NCBI GenBank assembly: GCA_011375275.1
Contig: DRLW01000415.1
Span: 1-8,759, forward strand
DNA from: Bacteroidota bacterium
Lineage (GTDB): Bacteria > Zhuqueibacterota > Zhuqueibacteria > Zhuqueibacterales > Geothermadaptataceae
Direction of reading: 5' to 3'
DNA length: 8,759 nt
In this document: positions 1 through 6,327 of the stretch, one piece after another
Layout: every line of letters starts with the position of its first letter
Numbering within the stretch: position 1 is the stretch's first letter
Made by a program: the position numbers and the translations under genes
Notes under the pieces: model-generated
Seen by the model: the letters and a program-made list of their open reading frames with translations, nothing else
Told to the model about the DNA's origin: nothing
Databases searched by the model: none

Positions 1-21
1 AACGGAACGTATCACATACTT

Positions 22-105
22 CGCGACATGAATGTCGCGTTACATCCGGGGCGATCCGCCGGCTGCCCATACTGAAAATCAAGCCACACGATTTGATGAA
101 GAGCC
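22..105 (+). repeat. Single half-unit of a palindromic dispersed repeat
   Basis: The half-unit opens with the palindrome CGCGACATGAATGTCGCG (22-39) and closes with a conserved block at 72-105 that contains CTGAAAATCAA, CCACAC and ends GAAGAGCC. It aligns almost end to end, by eye at roughly 80% identity with one single-base gap, with 6310-6392. The inverted copy at 6171-6259 matches at both ends but not in the middle. The partner half expected for a full element would lie left of position 22, and only 21 bases are available there, so I cannot tell a solo half from an element cut by the window edge. It sits about 110 bases downstream of the PorV-like gene stop. Confidence 0.75.
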
Positions 106-118
106 AAAAGAGACATTC

Positions 119-220
119 CTGAGCAACCCGACTCCACTCTTCACCTCATCAACCCGGCACAGCATGAAACGGCACTTTCCGGTCGCCTGAGAAACAGGGA
201 CGGAAAAACCCGTTGCTCAG
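119..220. repeat. Nine-base inverted repeat spanning the end of the PorV-like gene
   Basis: CTGAGCAAC at 119-127 is the exact reverse complement of GTTGCTCAG at 212-220, which covers the stop codon of the barrel gene. The arms are 84 bases apart, too far for an intrinsic terminator, and no T-run follows on the minus strand. It could bring the 3' end of the mRNA into a long-range stem or be chance. I see no other terminator for this gene between its stop and position 1. Confidence 0.25.
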
Positions 221-1200
221 AATCTGAACGACCAGGTGAAGACGTGAGTGCCTGCCAGCGCGAGATCGTTGTTGGCAAAGGCATAGTAGATCGTCGCCAC
301 GCGCGAGCCCCATGTAAAGGCATAGTCAGCGCCGAACGTGGGCACGCCATCGCGCAAGCCGGCGCGCAGAGAAATCTGTGGCATGGCCTGCCATGCAGCG
401 CCGAAGAAGAAACGCGGCTCGTATTTCCGCGAACCTTCGATATCTGCCGAAAGGGTCAGGCCTTTGTACAGGCGCGTCGTCGCCACGCCAAGCCGCCATA
501 TTTTCGGGAAATCATCCACCGTGCTGGTGCCGCGCTGGTACAGAGGGTTGCTGTCCCATGTATAGCGGGCATTGATGTTTTTGTACACCCCGCCGAGCCA
601 GACGCCGGGCATGGGCGTCAGCAGGACTCCGACATCGATACCGACGCTGCGCGTGGTCATATTCTGCCCCTCATTGCCGAGCCCCGGAAAGCGGTTGGCG
701 ATGATATGCCCGGTGCCGCCGACAGCGACCTTGTCGTGCAGCTTCAGGGCAAATGTGATGTTCATCGACAGCTCCATATTCTCATAACTGCCGAACTGAA
801 CGCCGTCGAAATCGCGGCCTTCGATGTTTGCTGTGGAGGCGTAGATCAGGCTCACGGCCAGGCCGCCGTTCAGGGGCGCGGTCTCGCCGTCCGGTTCATC
901 GCTGGAGGGGCGAATTTGCGTGGCAAACCCGGCATAGGCGAATGACCTGTCCAGCGCCATGCTGCGCACTGAGAGATCCACTGTTCGGCCTTCGGCTGTG
1001 GTTGCAGCCGCGGGGTTGTAATAAGCGCCCTCGGGGTCTCCGGTAACTGCCGTGTATGCCCTTCCCATGGCCTCGGACCGGGAGGCGATGCCCATGCGCA
1101 AAAAAGCGCCGGCATAGCCGCCCTGGGCGTCCAGCGATGCGGGCAATACCATCAGAACGGGCAGTACGAGCGCATAAAGAGAGTTCCATTTCTTGATCAT
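217..1200 (-). CDS. PorV/PorQ-family outer-membrane beta-barrel protein
   Basis: A 327-residue exported protein. Residues 1-25 form a signal peptide (two lysines, a hydrophobic stretch, SLDA before the likely cleavage at Q26). The mature N-terminus has the family hallmark: an FLRMG segment (33-37), an AMGRAYTAV segment (44-52), then GDPEGAYYNPAA (54-65), comparable to the small-residue/GD/NPAG pattern of UPF0164 and PorV/PorQ proteins, which are FadL-like barrels. The rest alternates short beta strands, and the chain ends SFRF with a C-terminal phenylalanine, as expected for insertion by the BAM machinery. Known PorV carries type IX cargo from the translocon to the attachment complex; PorQ has a related role. 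Many FCB genomes hold several paralogues, so true PorV function is not shown. The gene starts with ATG, with only a weak GGAT-type ribosome site, 132 bases after the propeller gene, and is probably in the same transcript. Confidence 0.85.
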   Translation of the reverse strand: MIKKWNSLYALVLPVLMVLPASLDAQGGYAGAFLRMGIASRSEAMGRAYTAVTGDPEGAYYNPAAATTAEGRTVDLSVRSMALDRSFAYAGFATQIRPSSDEPDGETAPLNGGLAVSLIYASTANIEGRDFDGVQFGSYENMELSMNITFALKLHDKVAVGGTGHIIANRFPGLGNEGQNMTTRSVGIDVGVLLTPMPGVWLGGVYKNINARYTWDSNPLYQRGTSTVDDFPKIWRLGVATTRLYKGLTLSADIEGSRKYEPRFFFGAAWQAMPQISLRAGLRDGVPTFGADYAFTWGSRVATIYYAFANNDLALAGTHVFTWSFRF

Positions 1201-1221
1201 GATTTCTATCCGAGTTGGTTG

Positions 1222-1256
1222 CCGGCAGGGTCGCAGTTCAATCCCGCCGGATTTTT
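1222..1256 (+). terminator. Hairpin with T-run, reading on the plus strand
   Basis: In the 132-base gap between the propeller and barrel genes, CCGGCAGGG (1222-1230) pairs with CCCGCCGG (1243-1250), leaving one bulged A, with a 12-base loop; ATTTTTC follows. This has the form of an intrinsic terminator for + strand transcription, although no + strand gene precedes it. For the sense (minus) transcript it would be a stem in the leader of the barrel gene, about 20 bases before the start codon, where it might affect RNA stability or initiation. Confidence 0.3.
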
Positions 1257-1332
1257 CAGGTTATGACGCAGCACCTGATCTGAAAAACATGTATTTCGAT
1301 TTTTTTCTGCAAAGCCAGGGTGTGAACGAGTT

Positions 1333-2826
1333 CTAATTCATCACCATAAACTTACCCCAGAGCACGGCATCGCCCTCGAGCTCCACACTGTAGAAATAGA
1401 CGCCATTGGCGACAACTTCACCGCGGTCATTACGGCCGTTCCAGAGTTCAAAATAGCTGCCGCCTGCCGTGCGCGGCTTGCCGGTGACAACCTCGGCGAC
1501 CAGATCCATGGCAAAATCATAAACCCGTACGGTCACTCGCGTATCGGTACGCGTATCGTACTGAAAGCGAATAAAACCATCTCCTCCGCTGAGGTTATGG
1601 CGCGCCGGTGAAAAGGGGCTGGGATACGCATAGGTGCGTTTTTCACCCTCCTGCCCCGGCCTCCTGCTGCCGCGGATAATCTTCCAGGTACGGCCATCGT
1701 CACGCGTCACGGCCAGGCCATCCGGGCCGCCGACCCAGAGAGCGCGGTCAGGCGTCACAGCCACGGTGAAAACATCCTCGGACAGATAGCGGATATCCTG
1801 TTCGCTGTCATAGATTTCCGGATAGCGCGCCCAGGTGCGACCGAAATCGATGGATTTGAACAGCCCTTTGTCTGTCGCGGCGTAGGCGATGGAATCATCA
1901 AAAGCAAAATTATGCGGGAAGACACCTTCCAGGGAGGTGTACCAGCTATATCCGCCATCATCGCTGACGGAAACGGCGCGGAACTGATCTTCCGAGCCCG
2001 GGAAGGGGAACTCAGTACAGCCGGCGAGCTGGGTATCGGTGACCTGTATGGTCGCTGCCCAGATGTATTCGCGGCCACGAAACTGCTGGCTGCCGAGAGC
2101 GACGACGAAATTTCCGGAGATGGGATTATCCTGATTCTGGTGGGTAAAATTGGTCCAGGTTTCGCCGTCATCCGTCGATTTGTTCACCGCACCTGCGGTC
2201 CCGACCCAGAGCACACCATTGGCGCTGATGGTGGAAAAAGACCGGTGGTTCAGGTTGCAGAAGGCGTCGAAGAGAAATGTATCCGGCGTTACTACCTCCC
2301 AGGTGAGGCCGTCATCGAAAGTCCGGCGTGTGCCGCCGCCGAAGCTGGTGATCCAGGTCGAGCCATCGTCGTGCAGAGCGATATCGAAGGTGATATTCTG
2401 CACAGGAGTCGGCCCGGGCTGCGGAGAGAACTGCCACGTCCTGCCCATATCTTTCGAAACTGCCAGCCCGCCTCCGGCGTTGAGCGTGCCCTCTGCTACG
2501 ACGGTATCGTGCGAGGTTGCCACCCAGATAACCGTATCGGTCTCTGTCGCCCGGGCAGCAATGGCTGTCACGGAACCACGGCCGATACCATCTTCGTGCG
2601 TAATCAAACGCCATGAGCGGCCGAGATCTTCTGAAATGCTCAGCCCTTTTGAGGTACCGAGCAGCAGGATGGAACCGATCGTCTTGATTTCGACGATCGC
2701 GTTCGATTGCAGGCCCTCACCCGCCTCCAGCAACTGGTCTTCGCCCACGGTGGTTTGCAGAATTGTTTGCGCCGGCAAGGGAAGGCTCAGCGCGAGAAAA
2801 AGGCCAAGGGTCATCATTTTTTTCAT
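1333..2826 (-). CDS. Exported seven-Asp-box beta-propeller with FlgD-like/type IX C-terminal domain
   Basis: A 497-residue protein with a signal peptide at about 1-20 (MKK, hydrophobic core, LPAQ). Seven Asp-box (BNR, S/T-x-D-x-G-x-T/S-W) motifs lie near residues 65-72, 124-131, 170-176, 217-224, 288-295, 325-332 and 374-381, as expected for a seven-bladed propeller of the sortilin/BNR type. A longer insert (about 240-285) separates the fourth and fifth. After YPSPFSP (401-407) comes an Ig-like FlgD-type domain: VTVRVYD (431-437), LWNGRNDRGE (461-470), VVANGVYFY (471-479), ending KFMVMN. This matches the C-terminal sorting domains of type IX cargo. C190 and C270 are the only cysteines and could form a disulfide after export. 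I see no sialidase active-site set, so an enzyme activity is not claimed; binding or scaffolding is likelier. The ATG overlaps the upstream stop by four bases, with an AGGGTGA site five bases before it. Confidence 0.88.
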   Translation of the reverse strand: MKKMMTLGLFLALSLPLPAQTILQTTVGEDQLLEAGEGLQSNAIVEIKTIGSILLLGTSKGLSISEDLGRSWRLITHEDGIGRGSVTAIAARATETDTVIWVATSHDTVVAEGTLNAGGGLAVSKDMGRTWQFSPQPGPTPVQNITFDIALHDDGSTWITSFGGGTRRTFDDGLTWEVVTPDTFLFDAFCNLNHRSFSTISANGVLWVGTAGAVNKSTDDGETWTNFTHQNQDNPISGNFVVALGSQQFRGREYIWAATIQVTDTQLAGCTEFPFPGSEDQFRAVSVSDDGGYSWYTSLEGVFPHNFAFDDSIAYAATDKGLFKSIDFGRTWARYPEIYDSEQDIRYLSEDVFTVAVTPDRALWVGGPDGLAVTRDDGRTWKIIRGSRRPGQEGEKRTYAYPSPFSPARHNLSGGDGFIRFQYDTRTDTRVTVRVYDFAMDLVAEVVTGKPRTAGGSYFELWNGRNDRGEVVANGVYFYSVELEGDAVLWGKFMVMN

Positions 2827-3971
2827 TGCGTCACCCTGAGAATATGAACCACTTTGTTGCTGACAAGGCCGGTACGATCTTCTGCCTGAAATTCGAAACG
2901 ATATTCGCCGGTTGCCGCTGTTGTCGGGATCTGAAGTGTGAGAGAATATTCGCCGTCACCGGCCACGGCATCGCCGAAACCGTTGTTATCTTTGACGCCG
3001 TCATCTTTGAGCAGAAACGGGTTCTGGCTCGAGGGCGTTCCGCCCGGCAGAAATGAGTTGAAAAACACGCGTTTAATGTCGCCAAGACCGTTGCGATCCC
3101 GGACACGGGCACGCACAACAAAGGTGGCGTTGCTGGCCCGCGACAGGGAATCCGGTGCGAACACCTGCTCGATAACCGGCGCGACATTGCCGATCAGCCT
3201 GCCGCTGAAAAATTCGCGCATCAGGGGATTGCTGCTATTCCCCTGAGCATCATAAGCACGCACCAGGATTGTACTGGTGCCGATGACGCCCGGCAAGGAG
3301 GTGGATGACAGTGCCACGCCATAAATTCCGTTGCCGGCGACTCCATCGTCTCCGGCGCCGTCATCCACCAGCAGGCCGGTCATCGACGGGCTGGCTGCAT
3401 AGGTCTGATACAGTGCATAGCCCACGCTATCGATATTTTCCAGACCATCCGGATCGTGCACAGAGGCGAGCAGCAGGATCTGATAGCTGGAATCCACATA
3501 GACCGTATCGGGAAAGAGAAGAGACTGCAAAACAGGTTCTGCCCCGGGTTCACCCTCGCGGATGGCGATGCTCAGGGTATCACTGACTGCACTGTTGCCT
3601 TCCAGATCCGCTGCAGCGGCATAGAGCGCCCCCTTCCCGCTGCTGCTCCAGAGTGATCCCGGCACCCGTGCGACAAACTGTCCGTCCGCAGCGATGATAT
3701 CACCATCACTGCCATCGTCGCGCATGTCGAGCTGCTTGTTTTCACCTGCCGGGGTGATGAGGTGCAGTGTCACCACTGCGATGTCCTGCACACCCTGCGG
3801 TTCCGAAACTGCAGCGTGGACGAGAATACCACGGCTGTCGCCCAGAAAAGCAGCCGCTGGCGCGTACATTCTCAGCACCTGTGGTGCCTGTGCCTCAGGC
3901 TGCACCGGGATGCTTTCCACGCAGGAAAACAACAGCCATGGTAACACGAAAATGAGAGTTTTTCCGTACAC
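2823..3971 (-). CDS. Lipoprotein with three tandem Ig-like repeats carrying DDG...DGxY motifs
   Basis: A 382-residue protein when started at GTG 3971, chosen because AGGA stands six bases upstream and the start gives a compact lipoprotein signal ending LLFSC (C17). The longer ATG start at 4046 puts 25 non-signal-like residues first. After C17 there are three similar units of about 100-110 residues (about 34-137, 150-250, 268-380). Each has a (D/E)-x-x-G-(L/V)-x-(D/N)-I-x-x-V block (56-66, 173-183, 292-302), a DDG...DG-x-(Y/F) block (85-99, 203-217, 323-342), and an end like RAYDAQGNSS (238-247). This resembles extracellular Ig/cadherin-like modules; the clustered aspartates could bind calcium, which is inferred. 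No enzyme motif is seen. It is the first gene of the cluster and overlaps the propeller start (ATGA), implying coupled translation and perhaps matched amounts of an anchored partner and its exported neighbour. Confidence 0.82.
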   Translation of the reverse strand: MYGKTLIFVLPWLLFSCVESIPVQPEAQAPQVLRMYAPAAAFLGDSRGILVHAAVSEPQGVQDIAVVTLHLITPAGENKQLDMRDDGSDGDIIAADGQFVARVPGSLWSSSGKGALYAAAADLEGNSAVSDTLSIAIREGEPGAEPVLQSLLFPDTVYVDSSYQILLLASVHDPDGLENIDSVGYALYQTYAASPSMTGLLVDDGAGDDGVAGNGIYGVALSSTSLPGVIGTSTILVRAYDAQGNSSNPLMREFFSGRLIGNVAPVIEQVFAPDSLSRASNATFVVRARVRDRNGLGDIKRVFFNSFLPGGTPSSQNPFLLKDDGVKDNNGFGDAVAGDGEYSLTLQIPTTAATGEYRFEFQAEDRTGLVSNKVVHILRVTQ

Positions 3972-3981
3972 GATTTTTCCT
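3972..3981 (-). promoter_or_regulatory. Ribosome binding site selecting the GTG start of the Ig-repeat lipoprotein
   Basis: On the minus strand AGGAAAAATC stands directly before GTG 3971, giving an AGGA core with a six-base spacer. The alternative ATG at 4046 lacks this support and would disrupt the lipoprotein signal peptide. Confidence 0.65.
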
Positions 3982-4447
3982 GATTGTTGGTAAGGTTCTG
4001 ACACACAAAGGCCAGGCAATAGCAGACTGCAGAACGCACATCGCAAAGCAACCCGGGGACACTACCACCGGAGCAAGCGCTGTTACAGAAAACTTCCTGC
4101 AGGAACCTGACGAGTTTATTTTGGGAAAAGAGCAGCAGAAGTCACACCGGACGCTGTGCGCAGATCGGGAGACAGAGCAACGCATCGTCTCTGAAGATAC
4201 GAAAATGATTTTTCGGCACGCGGCCTCTGCTTACAGGCTGGTAACAAAGTTGGAAGAGTTTCAGAACTCCTGAGCTGTTGGATGTAACCCGATTTACTGA
4301 TGGTTTTACGCTGCGTAACTTTAAGGATAGCCGGGATGGCGAAAAAACACGCGCACCCCATCCATGAAAAACATTCAGACTGAAAATGAAATTGTTCAGA
4401 TCAGCGCGGACGACCTCCACGTTCCCGTGACCGGCTCGCACTGCACC
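3982..4447. other. Gene-free stretch between the HAD gene and the lipoprotein cluster
   Basis: I see no convincing coding sequence here. The longest minus-strand open frame (4142-4441, 99 codons) lacks a plausible ribosome site, domain or coherent hydrophobic pattern. A 12-base perfect palindrome, TTCCTGCAGGAA, lies at 4094-4105. I find no strong terminator after the HAD gene: GGATGG (4357-4362 read in reverse) can pair with CCATCC about 18 bases further on, but no T-run follows that stem. No good sigma70 pair is evident for the lipoprotein cluster, although a promoter for it should lie here. Confidence 0.5.
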
Positions 4448-5140
4448 TTAATGTTCCCCGTTCAGCCGGCTTTCGATCAGCCGCGCGAGCTCGTCAAAAT
4501 TTCTTGCAACCGCCTCAGCTCCCTGCAGGTGTTCCGGCTGCAGCGTGGTGGTGATGGCCAGGGCTCTCATGCCGGCAGCCCGTGCAGCCTGAATACCCAG
4601 AGGAGCATTTTCGACGACGAGACAGGCCTTGGGCTGCACAGCGAGCTTTTCTGCGGCCTTCAGCCAGGGTTCCGGGTCAGGCTTACCTTTCTTGATATCG
4701 TCTGCAGTGACAAATGCGGAAAAAAACGACCGCAATTTTTTCGGCAAAGTCCTGCGCACCACCTCATCATTCGAACCGGTCACAACCGCGGCTGCGATGC
4801 CCCGGCCGACCACGCTTTCGATGATCGGCACGATCTCGGGAAAGATGACAACACCTCCGGGTTTGCTGAGATAGTACGCCTGCTTGTGAGCAGCCAGAGC
4901 ACGGCAGTGCTGCTTTTCAGCAGGCAGGCCGTGACGGCTGAGAAAAACATGGGCAACGTCAACCGTGGGCCGGCCTTCGTGAAGGTACACATCTTCTTCA
5001 GTAATATCCAGCCCCTTTTCAGCAAAAATGCGCACCCAGGCGCGTGCATGGCCCGGCATGCTGTTGACGATAACGCCGTCAAAATCAAAAAGCACGGCCC
5101 GGATCGGTGATTCTGCTGCTCTCATCTGCTTGTCAGTCAC
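4448..5140 (-). CDS. HAD-superfamily hydrolase, beta-phosphoglucomutase/phosphatase-like
   Basis: A 230-residue soluble protein with the HAD motifs in order. Motif I is DFDGVIVNS (19-27; D19 nucleophile, D21 acid/base). Motif II is VVTGS (119-123; T121). The motif III lysine lies in KGKPDPEP (K153). Motif IV is VVENAPLGI (175-183; E177, N178). A helical cap occupies about 28-95, as in subclass I enzymes such as beta-phosphoglucomutase and phosphoglycolate phosphatase. Substrate cannot be read from sequence. The frame opens at GTG 5140, eight bases inside pdxJ; an ATG at 5125 with GGGTGA about 11 bases upstream is an equally good start and gives 225 residues. Overlap or near-contact with pdxJ implies one transcript, so a phosphatase acting near vitamin B6 metabolism is possible, but a general housekeeping phosphatase is just as likely. 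Confidence 0.88.
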   Translation of the reverse strand: MTDKQMRAAESPIRAVLFDFDGVIVNSMPGHARAWVRIFAEKGLDITEEDVYLHEGRPTVDVAHVFLSRHGLPAEKQHCRALAAHKQAYYLSKPGGVVIFPEIVPIIESVVGRGIAAAVVTGSNDEVVRRTLPKKLRSFFSAFVTADDIKKGKPDPEPWLKAAEKLAVQPKACLVVENAPLGIQAARAAGMRALAITTTLQPEHLQGAEAVARNFDELARLIESRLNGEH

Positions 5141-5852
5141 CCCGCCGGATCAGTGCCAGCATATCGCGGATCGCTGCATCCATGCCCGTGAGCACCGCAC
5201 GGCTGACGATAGAATGGCCGATATTCAGCTCTTCGATCTGCGGGATCGTGACGATCTCGCGCACGTTGTGGTAGTTGAGCCCGTGCCCGGCGCTGACGCC
5301 CAAACCCAGTTTTGCCGCCGCAGCAGCCGAGGAGCGCAGGCGTTCGAGTTCGTCCTGCCGCGAACGCGCAGAAATGGCGTTGGCATATTGGCCGGTGTGC
5401 AGTTCAACGAGATCAGCACCGAGGCGGGCCGAAGCTTTGATCTGCTGCACATCCGGATCGACGAACAGGCTCACGGTGATATTGTTGGAGCGCAAGACGC
5501 CAACGACTTCCATCAGATAGTCATAGTTCGAGATCGCATCGAGGCCGCCCTCGGTCGTCAGCTCCTGCCGGCGTTCCGGCACCAGGGTGACCACTTCCGG
5601 CAGCACGTCGATGGCGATTTTGACCATCTCATCCGTCGCAGCCATTTCAAGGTTGAGCTGTGTCGCCACCACTTCTCTCAGCATGTACACGTCTTTATCT
5701 TTAATATGCCTGCGATCTTCACGCAGGTGGCAGACGATGCCATCAGCGCCCGCCAATTCGACCAGCACCGCCGCGGCCACGGGTTCCGGCTCACGGCCCT
5801 TGCGCGCTTCGCGTATGGTGGCTACATGATCGATATTGACCCCAAGTCTCAC
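5133..5852 (-). CDS. pdxJ: Pyridoxine 5'-phosphate synthase
   Basis: A 239-residue protein with the full PdxJ pattern. The cytosolic enzyme joins 1-deoxy-D-xylulose 5-phosphate and 1-amino-acetone 3-phosphate to make pyridoxine 5'-phosphate, the last ring-forming step of the DXP-dependent vitamin B6 route. Visible signatures: GVNIDHVATIR (4-14), CHLREDRRHI (41-50), NLEMAAT (67-73) with the conserved glutamate E70, TTEGG (99-103), SLFVDPD (128-134), ELHTGQYA (150-157), SAGHGLNYHN (187-196) with the late conserved histidine, and IGHSIVSRA (211-219). Length is typical. The start is GTG 5852, supported by AGGGAGT seven to eight bases upstream and by the family's usual M-R-L-G-V-N-I-D-H beginning. 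No other pdx gene lies in the window. The downstream HAD gene overlaps its end. Confidence 0.97.
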   Translation of the reverse strand: MRLGVNIDHVATIREARKGREPEPVAAAVLVELAGADGIVCHLREDRRHIKDKDVYMLREVVATQLNLEMAATDEMVKIAIDVLPEVVTLVPERRQELTTEGGLDAISNYDYLMEVVGVLRSNNITVSLFVDPDVQQIKASARLGADLVELHTGQYANAISARSRQDELERLRSSAAAAAKLGLGVSAGHGLNYHNVREIVTIPQIEELNIGHSIVSRAVLTGMDAAIRDMLALIRRGD

Positions 5853-5858
5853 TATCTT

Positions 5859-5882
5859 ACTCCCTGAAAGTTGAAAATTATC
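5859..5882 (-). promoter_or_regulatory. pdxJ ribosome binding site and tentative -10 box
   Basis: On the minus strand AGGGAGT (5859-5865) precedes the GTG start by seven to eight bases and is a good Shine-Dalgarno match. GATAAT (5877-5882) resembles a -10 box and would place the transcript start about 18 bases before the GTG. The region 17-18 bases further upstream is only a T-rich TTTTTC, so the -35 is poor and the promoter call is weak. Confidence 0.4.
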
Positions 5883-6002
5883 AATCCAAGCCGCTTATCG
5901 AAAAAATGCTTCGCGTGAATTGGATTGCCGGGCTTTGTGCCCCCTGTGGTTTGTCATTTTTTATTCAGGATATCCAGTCAACTCAGCGAACCGGACCTGA
6001 CG

Positions 6003-6018
6003 CAGATATCGATATCTG
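6003..6018. repeat. Perfect 16-base palindrome
   Basis: CAGATATCGATATCTG reads the same on both strands. It lies 150 bases upstream of pdxJ at the start of a run of inverted repeats. Its size and symmetry suit a dimeric regulator site, but no second copy is seen in the window. Confidence 0.6.
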
Positions 6019-6020
6019 TC

Positions 6021-6051
6021 ATTCCGGCCAGGCGAAGCGAAGTGCCGGGGT
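6021..6051. repeat. Imperfect inverted repeat
   Basis: ATTCCGGC (6021-6028) can pair with GCCGGGGT (6044-6051) through six Watson-Crick and two G-U pairs around a 15-base loop containing GCGAAGCGAAG. It directly follows the 16-base palindrome and looks like a small dispersed intergenic hairpin, though no second copy is visible here. Confidence 0.4.
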
Positions 6052-6064
6052 CCCATCTTTTCGG

Positions 6065-6105
6065 GCACATGCTTTAGCCCGGGGAATTCCGGGGCAGGCA
6101 TGTGC
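6065..6105. repeat. Two-tier hairpin
   Basis: GCACATGC (6065-6072) pairs exactly with GCATGTGC (6098-6105), and inside it CCCGG (6078-6082) pairs with CCGGG (6089-6093). The nested stems suggest a folded DNA or RNA element; no T-run follows, so it is not an intrinsic terminator. Confidence 0.5.
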
Positions 6106-6108
6106 TGT

Positions 6109-6148
6109 ACTCAGGCGGATTGGTTGAAAGGATGCAACCGTGCTGAGT
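6109..6148. repeat. Two-tier hairpin
   Basis: ACTCAG (6109-6114) pairs with CTGAGT (6143-6148), and within it GGTTG (6122-6126) pairs with CAACC (6135-6139). It begins three bases after the preceding hairpin and ends 22 bases before the terminal-repeat element. Confidence 0.45.
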
Positions 6149-6241
6149 GAAGTGGATAACCAGATTTTTTGGCTCTTCTTCAGATTGTGTGGGTTGCCGG
6201 GTCTGGCCTGGGTTCGGTGTACAGGCAAGCACTACTCGTAC

Positions 6242-6259
6242 CGCGACATTCATGTCGCG
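6242..6259. repeat. 18-base palindrome core, copy with TC centre
   Basis: CGCGACATTCATGTCGCG has eight-base arms around TC. The flanks extend the symmetry: GTAC precedes (6238-6241) and CGGTAC follows, giving a near-palindrome of about 28 bases. It is the inner end of the left arm of the 6171-6392 element. Confidence 0.75.
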
Positions 6260-6309
6260 CGGTACGATACTTTCCACTCATCAGGATGCTTTTGGGGTAT
6301 TGGATGGGT

Positions 6310-6327
6310 CGCGACATAAATGTCGCG
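6310..6327. repeat. 18-base palindrome core, copy with AA centre
   Basis: CGCGACATAAATGTCGCG has the same eight-base arms as the copies at 22-39 and 6242-6259, with only the two central bases changed. Arms that stay fixed while the centre varies point to pairing or dimer binding rather than chance. It is the inner end of the right arm of the 6171-6392 element. Confidence 0.75.

Noticed and set aside
244..945. A 233-codon open frame on the + strand
   Set aside because: It lies wholly antisense to the PorV/PorQ-like gene, whose signal peptide, family motifs and terminal phenylalanine are clear. The + frame has no domain or signal.
1912..2839. Two + strand open frames of 234 and 229 codons
   Set aside because: Both are antisense to the Asp-box propeller, and their amino-acid content mirrors the GC pattern of that gene.
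4116..4441. Minus-strand frames of 81-99 codons between the HAD and lipoprotein genes
   Set aside because: No ribosome site, no recognised domain, no consistent hydrophobic pattern; they overlap each other in different frames.
4364..5110. A 248-codon + strand frame
   Set aside because: It is antisense to the HAD gene, where all four catalytic motifs are in order on the minus strand.
5028..5867. A 279-codon + strand frame
   Set aside because: It is antisense to pdxJ, a certain gene; the reading is rich in histidine, arginine and aspartate, as expected for a shadow frame.
22..6327. Repeated palindromes as a CRISPR array
   Set aside because: Only three copies, two of them 50 bases apart and the third 6 kb away, with no regular spacers and no cas gene.
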